Positions 33,602 to 38,882 of a stretch of 38,882 bases of DNA are shown here, piece by piece; position 1 is the stretch's first letter; each line of letters starts with the position of its first letter. The position numbers and the translations under genes are program-made. A model generated the notes under the pieces. That model ran no database searches. It saw only the letters and a list, made by a program, of their open reading frames with translations, and had not been told where the DNA came from. Source of the DNA: Terriglobia bacterium (lineage in GTDB: Bacteria; Acidobacteriota; Terriglobia; Bryobacterales; Bryobacteraceae); NCBI GenBank assembly GCA_021325175.1, contig JAJPHS010000168.1:1-38882 (forward strand). Direction: 5' to 3'.

Positions 33602-34698
33602 CAGATCACCTCGATTTCGGCGTTGAGCGCGCCCGCCGAGCGGAGATTTTCGAGAATCGCGATAATGTCGCGCGGCGTCGAGCCGATGGCGATCAGCGCT
33701 TTGAACAATTCTTCAATGGTCGCGCCTTTATCGAGCACGACGTTCCTGGCCTTCTCTTCTTTTGCTTTGACATCCACCTGCGGAACGACGGTGGTTTTTC
33801 CGGAAGAAAGCGGCGCCGGTTGAGATACGTCAAATGTGGTGCGGACTTCGACGGTGAGCGCGCCGTGCATGATCGCGACCGGCGCGATCAGGATGTCCTT
33901 ACCCGCGACGATAGTGCCGGTTCGTTCGTTAATGACGATTTTCGCGGGGCGATCGGCGTCGAGCGAGAGATTTTCAAGCTCGGCGACAAACGCCACGGGT
34001 CCGGCGGGATAAAGGCCGGGAACGTCGACCGCAATCACGCCGGGCGTTTCGGCGTGCGCGACCGGACCGGCGAAATGCTGATTCAGCAGATCGACGATTC
34101 GGGAAGCGGTGCCGTAATCGGCCTGGTGGAGCTGCAATTTGAAATGATTCCCGGGCGCGACCGACGGCGGTGCGCGTTCCACGATGGCGCCGCCGGGGGT
34201 GCGGCCTACGGTGGGATGATTGACGGAGTCGCTGTTGCCAAGGCGGCCGGCGATGAAAGCTCCGGTGACCACGGGACCTTGCGCGACGGCGTAGGTCTGG
34301 CCGTCAGCGGCTTTCAGCGGAGTGAGAAGAAGCAGGCCGCCTTGCAAGCTTTTCGCGTCGCCGATGGCGGCCACGGTGACGTCGATTCGCGTGCCGGGTT
34401 GCGCGAAGGCCGGGAGATTGGCGGATACCATCACGGCGGCGGTGTTGCGCACCTGCATTTGCGTGGGGTCGACCGTAACCCCCATGCGCTTTAACAGATT
34501 CGCCAGCGACTGCGTGGAAAAAAGAGTGGTTTGCGAATCGCCGGTGCGGGCAAGGCCGACGACCAGTCCGTAGCCGAGGAGTTGGTTATCGCGCTCGCCT
34601 TCAAGAGACACGAGCTCCTTCAGCCGGGCGACTTCGCCTTGCGCCGCCGCGGCGAGCAGAACCAGCATCATCGAAAGCCTTCCGGAAATGGTGCGCAT
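33601..34698 (-). CDS. flgI: flagellar P-ring protein FlgI
   Basis: A 365-aa periplasmic protein that forms the P ring of the flagellar bushing. The signal MRTISGRLSMMLVLLAAAAQG is followed by the family's conserved RLKELVSLEGERDNQLLGYG, GLVVGLARTGDSQ and TLFSTQSLANLLKRMGV. The C-terminal part has GKTTVVPQVDVKAKEEKARN and ends with a helical tail (IEELFKALIAIGSTPRDII). It starts 1 nt after the flgH stop. Length is normal. Confidence 0.97.
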   Translation of the reverse strand: MRTISGRLSMMLVLLAAAAQGEVARLKELVSLEGERDNQLLGYGLVVGLARTGDSQTTLFSTQSLANLLKRMGVTVDPTQMQVRNTAAVMVSANLPAFAQPGTRIDVTVAAIGDAKSLQGGLLLLTPLKAADGQTYAVAQGPVVTGAFIAGRLGNSDSVNHPTVGRTPGGAIVERAPPSVAPGNHFKLQLHQADYGTASRIVDLLNQHFAGPVAHAETPGVIAVDVPGLYPAGPVAFVAELENLSLDADRPAKIVINERTGTIVAGKDILIAPVAIMHGALTVEVRTTFDVSQPAPLSSGKTTVVPQVDVKAKEEKARNVVLDKGATIEELFKALIAIGSTPRDIIAILENLRSAGALNAEIEVI

Positions 34699-34699
34699 C

Positions 34700-35305
34700 T
34701 TAGAAAGGAAGAAGGCCGAGTAACAGGCGGTAAAGGAAATGCGGCCGGCGGATGGCGTCGCCGACGACGCCTTTGCCGTTCACCTTCACTTGCAAATCCG
34801 CCACCTGGTTGGAGGTGACGACGTTGTTCGTGGTCAGATCGGCCGGGCGGACCATGCCGTGGATCGTAATCGTTTGTTTTTCGGAGTTGACGGCAATCTC
34901 GCGCGTGGCTTCGATCACCAGATTGCCGTTGGGAAGAACATCGACCACGCGCGCGGAAATATTGGTTTGCAAGGTCATGTTGCGCGAAGTGGAGCCGGTT
35001 CCGGCGAGTTCCTGATCGCCGGAGATGTTGAGAGGATTGGCAATGCGGGCGCCGGCTTTAAGAACTCCGTAAGCGGCGTTGATATTGCTCACGGCCGAGC
35101 TTTTGCGCGAAGAGTTGGTGGCGCCGCTGGCGACGGCGGCGAGGCTTTCCGAGACGACAATGGTGACGATATCATCGACGACGCCGGCGCGCACATCGCG
35201 GACGGAATCGGCCAGGCGGCCGCTTGCGATAAACAGCGAGCCCGGCGAAGCGGCGTTCTGCGCGCACAAAGATGCGGTGACAAAAAAGATAGAAAAATAT
35301 TTCAT
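34700..35305 (-). CDS. flgH: flagellar L-ring protein FlgH
   Basis: A 201-aa outer-membrane protein forming the L ring. It has GSLFIASGRLADSVRDVRAG, VVDDIVTIVVSESLAA, then SGDQELAGTGSTSRNMTLQT, VVDVLPNGNLVIEATREIAV and VRPADLTTNNVVTSNQVAD. The signal MKYFSIFFVTASLCAQN ends with SLC, which is a poor lipobox (Leu at -1), so lipidation at C14 is uncertain; most FlgH proteins are lipoproteins. It overlaps flgA by 4 nt. Confidence 0.96.
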   Translation of the reverse strand: MKYFSIFFVTASLCAQNAASPGSLFIASGRLADSVRDVRAGVVDDIVTIVVSESLAAVASGATNSSRKSSAVSNINAAYGVLKAGARIANPLNISGDQELAGTGSTSRNMTLQTNISARVVDVLPNGNLVIEATREIAVNSEKQTITIHGMVRPADLTTNNVVTSNQVADLQVKVNGKGVVGDAIRRPHFLYRLLLGLLPF

Positions 35306-36204
35306 TTGGTGATCGAGGCTTTGTCTTTTCCTTCGACGCGAGCCTGGAAGTAGCGCCCGTTTTCGGGATTTTTCAACAGAATCAGTTCGCCGGCGCGGCC
35401 GGCGGTTTGCGAGATCGCTTCAAACGAGAGATGTGCGGCGCCGCTTGAGACGTCGACCCTGACGGTATCGCCGCGCTCAATCTGACGGGCGGCGATGAGC
35501 ATGTTGGCGAAGATCGGCTCTCCGGGCTTCACGGCGCGGAGCACGGTTCGTCCGGCGGCATCGTTGATCGACGAGATTGGCGCGGCGCCGAAGGGAAATC
35601 GCGGGCCGCTGACCTGCCTGAGCTGCGAAACATCGATCGGTTTGCCCGGCGCCAGCGGCGCGGCGGCTTCGATCCAGGTTTGCTCGGTCGTGATCCGGAC
35701 CCGCGCCCAGATCGGCATGCTCTGGTTTTCGCCGAAGTTCACGCGGCCGCGCCAGAGGCCGGCGGGAGAAAGACCGGCGCGGCTGAAATCGATCGCGCCG
35801 CGAGGAATCGCCACCCGGCTGAAGTCGAGAATTTCGATTTTCGCGTTATCGAGCGAGAGCGCAGCGCGCAAAAAGGGAAAAAGTTTTTGGGGTGTCAGAG
35901 GATCGGTGGCGCGGACGAAACAGATTTCGGAAAGCGGCGCGGCAAGCTCGATTCCGGCTTGGCGCGCCACGCGAAGCAGTTCGCCGGAATGAAAAATTCG
36001 CTGCGCGCCGGGAAGCGGAGCGGGTCCCAGGATCGCGGCCGGATCGATCGCGGCGAAGATCGGGTTCGCGGCGGCGAGATCTTTGCCGGCGATGCGGTCG
36101 CCATCGATGGTCTGGCAGGCGAGAACGGCGGTTGCCGCGGCGGCCATGAGGCTTATGAGCCGAAGCCCGCGCCATGATCCGGAAAAATGCTTCCGCCGTC
36201 TCAT
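35302..36204 (-). CDS. flgA: flagella basal-body P-ring formation protein FlgA
   Basis: A 300-aa periplasmic chaperone for P-ring assembly. After a signal (LRLISLMAAAATAVLA) there is a divergent N-terminal half and the C-terminal SAF/FlgA module: PLAPGKPIDVSQLRQVSGPR, AVKPGEPIFANMLIAARQIE, GDTVRVDVSSGAAHLSFEAI and LILLKNPENGRYFQARVEG. It shares an ATGA overlap with flgG upstream and a 4-nt overlap with flgH. It is longer than the enteric protein because of the N-terminal half. Confidence 0.88.
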   Translation of the reverse strand: MRRRKHFSGSWRGLRLISLMAAAATAVLACQTIDGDRIAGKDLAAANPIFAAIDPAAILGPAPLPGAQRIFHSGELLRVARQAGIELAAPLSEICFVRATDPLTPQKLFPFLRAALSLDNAKIEILDFSRVAIPRGAIDFSRAGLSPAGLWRGRVNFGENQSMPIWARVRITTEQTWIEAAAPLAPGKPIDVSQLRQVSGPRFPFGAAPISSINDAAGRTVLRAVKPGEPIFANMLIAARQIERGDTVRVDVSSGAAHLSFEAISQTAGRAGELILLKNPENGRYFQARVEGKDKASITK

Positions 36205-36992
36205 TGCGTGATGTTGTTGACCTGTTGGTACATCTCGTCGGCGGCTTTCACCACCTTCGACGCCGATTCATAGGCGCGCTGGCTGGTGATCATGTTGATG
36301 AATTCTTCGACCACGCTCACATTCGACGATTCGAGATACCCTTGCTGCAAAGTACCGAGCCCGTCGGTGCCGCCCGGCGCGCCGACGATCGCATCGCCGC
36401 TCGCGTCGGTCGGCTCGAACAGGCCGTTGCCGACGCTGTTCAAGCCGCCGGGATTGGCGAAATTCGCCAACTGGATCTGTCCCGCGGTTTGCGATGCGGT
36501 CTGGCCCGGTTGCGTGTAGCTGACGGTGCCGTCGGCGGCGATGGTGATCGATTGCGCTTGCGCCGGAATCGTGATCTGCGGCGAAAGCAGATTGCCGTTG
36601 GCGTCAACGACGTTGCCGTTTTTATCGAGCTGAAAATCCCCGGCGCGGGTGTAGGCGATCTGGCCGCTGGGCAACTGGATCTGGAAAAATCCCTTGCCCT
36701 GGATCACCAGGTCCAGGGGGTTGTCGGTTTGGGTGAAGCTGCCCTGGGTGAAAACGATCGAATTGGCCGAAGGGCGCGTGCCAAGGCCGAGCTGCAAGCC
36801 GCTGGGAACGATGGTCTGCGACCCGGCGGAGTTGCCGGGCTGCAAATAGCTTTGATAGAGCAGGTCCTGGAACTGGGTGCGGCGCGCCTTGAATCCGGTG
36901 GTGCTGGCGTTGGCGAGATTATTGGCGATGTTATCGATCGCCATTTGCTGGGCGGTCATTCCGCTGCCGGCGCTGTAGAGAGCTTTGATCAT
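36201..36992 (-). CDS. flgG: flagellar distal rod protein FlgG
   Basis: A 263-aa axial protein forming the distal rod. Both coiled ends are present: N-terminal IKALYSAGSGMTAQQMAIDN with NIANNLANASTTGFKARRTQ, and C-terminal SNVSVVEEFINMITSQRAYE with SASKVVKAADEMYQQVNNI. DNPLDLVIQGKGFFQIQLPS is typical FlgG. Length and start are standard. The stop overlaps the flgA start (ATGA). Confidence 0.97.
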   Translation of the reverse strand: MIKALYSAGSGMTAQQMAIDNIANNLANASTTGFKARRTQFQDLLYQSYLQPGNSAGSQTIVPSGLQLGLGTRPSANSIVFTQGSFTQTDNPLDLVIQGKGFFQIQLPSGQIAYTRAGDFQLDKNGNVVDANGNLLSPQITIPAQAQSITIAADGTVSYTQPGQTASQTAGQIQLANFANPGGLNSVGNGLFEPTDASGDAIVGAPGGTDGLGTLQQGYLESSNVSVVEEFINMITSQRAYESASKVVKAADEMYQQVNNITQ

Positions 36993-37002
36993 TTCGTTCC
37001 TT

Positions 37003-37707
37003 TCAACTGACTTTGGCGACCTCGTCGATCGCGCGTTTGGTCATATCGGTGTCGAGCGTGATGGCTCGCTGCAACATTTCGAACTGGCGCATGATGCCGA
37101 CCAGCTTCACCGCCGATTCGGACACGGGCACGTTCGATTGCTCGATCTGTCCTTGTAAAATTTCGGTTCCGGCCGCGGCCGGAATTGCAGACGATTTGTC
37201 CGTCAGGGAAAAATTGGTGCTGCCCATTTTGGCGAGGGCTTGCGCATCGGGCGCATCGATTTCGATTTGGCCCAGCTCCTGGCCGCCCTGGCTGACGACG
37301 CCGGTTTTGGAGATTTCAACCGGCTGCGCCGGATCGACATTGATCGGATTGCCGTTGTTCCGGACATCGCGCAGCGTATAGCCGCCGGCGTTGGCAAGCT
37401 GATTATTCCTGGAAATTTGAAAATTGCCGGCGCGCGTATAGACGATGCCATTGGGACCATTCAGCGCGAACATGCCCTGGCCGTTCAGGGCAAGGTCAAG
37501 AGGATTACCCGTCTGTATCAAGGTGCCCTGCGAATAGTCCGTCCACTGGCGCTCGATGACAGGAAGTTGAGATTGGTATAAACCGTAAAATTCCCGATCC
37601 GATTTGAAACCAGCCGTTGCGGAGTTCGCGATGTTATTCGCCAGCATATCGAGCGACTCCATTCGCGCCTTCATCCCGCTGGCGGCTGTAATAAGAAGTG
37701 GATCCAT
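37003..37707 (-). CDS. flgF: flagellar proximal rod protein FlgF
   Basis: Start set at ATG 37707 (MDPLLITAASGMKARMESLD), which matches the axial-protein N-terminus; the longer frame to 37830 is not needed. The 234-aa product has NNIANSATAGFKSDREFYG, NPLDLALNGQGMFALNGPNG and a C-terminal coil with QIEQSNVPVSESAVKLVGIM and RQFEMLQRAITLDTDMTKRA. The FlgF call rests on position before flgG and a length near the FlgF average. First gene of the operon, 10 nt upstream of flgG. Confidence 0.9.
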   Translation of the reverse strand: MDPLLITAASGMKARMESLDMLANNIANSATAGFKSDREFYGLYQSQLPVIERQWTDYSQGTLIQTGNPLDLALNGQGMFALNGPNGIVYTRAGNFQISRNNQLANAGGYTLRDVRNNGNPINVDPAQPVEISKTGVVSQGGQELGQIEIDAPDAQALAKMGSTNFSLTDKSSAIPAAAGTEILQGQIEQSNVPVSESAVKLVGIMRQFEMLQRAITLDTDMTKRAIDEVAKVS

Positions 37708-37924
37708 CCGAGCAATCCCGCCCGGCGATGATGCAATCAAGGCTCCGTTCGCTAAGAGTGAGGAAAAAAAGGTCGATGAGAATTTCAGGGGCGGCCAGGA
37801 TCCAAAACGGGATTGGTTTTGAAGTCCCATTTTGAATCACGTATCGTGTTGGGATCGCGGGTCATGTCTAAGTAGCTGAAAACTCGCGGCGGCGATTGGG
37901 CGCTGAACTGCATTTCATTGCGGC
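37708..37924. promoter_or_regulatory. divergent flagellar control region
   Basis: A 217-bp gap between flgF and the divergent repeat-rich gene. Weak sigma-54-type matches occur on each strand: CGGAGCCTTGATTGCA (minus, 37732-37747) ahead of flgF, and TGGGCGCTGAACTGCA (plus, 37897-37912) ahead of the divergent gene. Each keeps the GG and GC spacing but matches few other consensus bases. An inverted repeat CAAAAC-N7-GTTTTG lies at 37803-37821. No clear sigma-28 promoter was found. Confidence 0.3.
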
Positions 37925-37939
37925 GTGAACGCTCTCGCG

Positions 37940-38882
37940 ATGGCCGCCAGCAATTCATGGAATGCGTTGCTGGCCCTGAGTGTCGCTCCGAGGACGGCGG
38001 AGGCGAACGCGGGATTCACCAATCTTCTTACAGATGTCGCGCTGCCCGAGCCTGGCGCAGAGACCGTGCCGGGATTGAGACCGGCGCCGCCCGATTCGCG
38101 GAAAATCGCCGAGGCGCTGATCCGTTCGATGATCTCGACGGGGGTGAGCGCGCGCCGGCAGCCGGCAACATCTATACAGGAAGCCGCGAGCGTCGCGATT
38201 TCGATTCCAATTACGTATGATGCGGCGCCGAATCATCCGGCCGTGCTCGCCGCGCCGGACAGCGTGGCTGCGGAAGATGCCCAGGATCGAGAACAGGCGA
38301 ACGTAAGTCCGGGTGTGGAGACAAAGCTTCCGGAAGGGAGCGGGTCGACGCAGATGCCGCCGGGCGAAGCGAAAAAGGCGCCGCCACTTTCTGGCGAAGT
38401 GAAGAAAGCCGCCGCGCAAGAAGACGCACCGGCGCGGCTGGGTATGTTTGCGAATCGGGCAACCGGATCGAGCAGCACCGGCCAAGAGCCGGCGCTGTCT
38501 ATTCCGCTGGCGAAACAAGAATCAGGGCCTGCGCGGGATCGCAATCCGGAGCAAGCACAGCCAACGCCGCCGGCTTCCGCCCATTTCGTCTTCACAAATC
38601 GAACGATGGAGAACAGCAGCGCGGGCCAAAAGGCTGGGCCAGTCGAAAGGCAGGCGACGCTTTCTTCTCCTTCGACGAAAGAATCAGCGCCGGTTGCGCC
38701 TGCGCCGGATCGCGTTACGAACGAATCGGAACCAGCGCCGCCGGCTTCCGCCCATTTCGTCTTCACGAATCGAACGATGGAGAACAGCAGCGCGGGCCAA
38801 AAGGCTGGGCCAGTTGAAAGGCAGGCGACGCTTTCTTCTCCTTCGACGAAAGAATCAGCGCCGGTTGCGCCTGCGCCAGATC
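37940..38882 (+). CDS. repeat-rich protein, likely FliK-like hook-length protein (partial)
   Basis: An open frame that runs off the right edge; about 314 residues are visible. ATG 37940 is chosen; an in-frame GTG at 37925 is also possible, and neither has a clear ribosome binding site. There is no signal peptide. The sequence is rich in Ala, Pro, Ser, Glu and Gln with little hydrophobic content, as in the flexible ruler part of FliK. A 57-residue unit (beginning near residue 209, with SAHFVFTNRTMENSSAGQKA) repeats at residue 266. An older, shortened copy (GMFANRATGSSSTGQEP) precedes it. FliK identity is inferred from location next to flgF and from composition; the diagnostic C-terminal T3S4 domain is beyond the window. 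Confidence 0.6.
   Translation, partial: MAASNSWNALLALSVAPRTAEANAGFTNLLTDVALPEPGAETVPGLRPAPPDSRKIAEALIRSMISTGVSARRQPATSIQEAASVAISIPITYDAAPNHPAVLAAPDSVAAEDAQDREQANVSPGVETKLPEGSGSTQMPPGEAKKAPPLSGEVKKAAAQEDAPARLGMFANRATGSSSTGQEPALSIPLAKQESGPARDRNPEQAQPTPPASAHFVFTNRTMENSSAGQKAGPVERQATLSSPSTKESAPVAPAPDRVTNESEPAPPASAHFVFTNRTMENSSAGQKAGPVERQATLSSPSTKESAPVAPAPD
38564..38882 (+). repeat. 171-bp in-frame tandem repeat, last copy truncated by window edge
   Basis: A unit beginning at 38564 recurs at 38735 with period 171 bp (57 codons). Over the 147 nt compared (38565-38711 against 38736-38882) I count three differences: ACA/ACG, GTC/GTT and CCG/CCA, all synonymous. A diverged partial copy precedes at about 38437-38563. 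Confidence 0.9.

Noticed and set aside
37708..37830. Longer flgF start at 37830
   Set aside because: The axial-protein N-terminus begins at ATG 37707; the extension has no family similarity.
37869..37898. Sigma-28-like promoter (TAAG and GGCGATTG)
   Set aside because: The spacing is about 3 nt too long and the -10 match is poor.

Overview
The window is a GC-rich bacterial chromosome segment. It most resembles Acidobacteriota of the Solibacter/Bryobacter type. That placement is an inference from family content: a FecR plus DUF6600 protein, a winged-helix-like domain fused to TPRs, a giant cyclic-glucan synthase, many Sec-signal hypothetical proteins and a gamma-glutamyltransferase variant. 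No rRNA, tRNA, CRISPR array, insertion sequence or prophage was seen. Gene density is high and most gaps are short.

Region by region. Bases 1-4846 carry a minus-strand series: two acyl-CoA dehydrogenases, then hfq, hflX and pgsA. The hfq reading frame is broken by an apparent one-base deletion. Bases 4894-9839 hold housekeeping and central metabolism: a secreted hypothetical, ATP-type PEP carboxykinase, a mannose-1-phosphate guanylyltransferase-like gene whose GTG start lies in an 18-bp perfect palindrome, rpiB and a CaiB-type CoA transferase. Bases 9976-15096 are regulatory and envelope-related: a FecR/DUF6600 exported protein, a stand-alone response regulator, a small membrane protein, a TPR regulator with a 28-codon basic leader ORF, and a small sigma-70-like factor.

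Bases 15212-25953 look like one unit. A possible sigma-54-type promoter (or operator) precedes a 54-aa DUF1328-like membrane protein, a 2896-aa NdvB-like cyclic beta-glucan synthase (GT84, glucoamylase-like and GH94 modules) and an ABC exporter that starts 1 nt after the synthase stop. This is the most coherent candidate system in the window: glucan synthesis plus a candidate exporter. A strong bidirectional hairpin ends it.

Bases 26016-30064 hold a DUF892 ferritin-like protein, a lipoprotein, a SpoU-type RNA methyltransferase, a gamma-glutamyltransferase and a LolA-like carrier. Bases 30087-33001 hold a divergent pair: an AAA+ ATPase with an N-terminal winged-helix-like region, and a secretin.

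Bases 33076-37707 are a tight minus-strand flagellar operon, flgF-flgG-flgA-flgH-flgI-flgJ(rod-binding only)-flgM, with 1-17 nt overlaps. Divergent to it, a repeat-rich gene runs off the right edge. Its position and composition suggest a FliK-like hook-length protein, and it contains a very recent 171-bp in-frame duplication.
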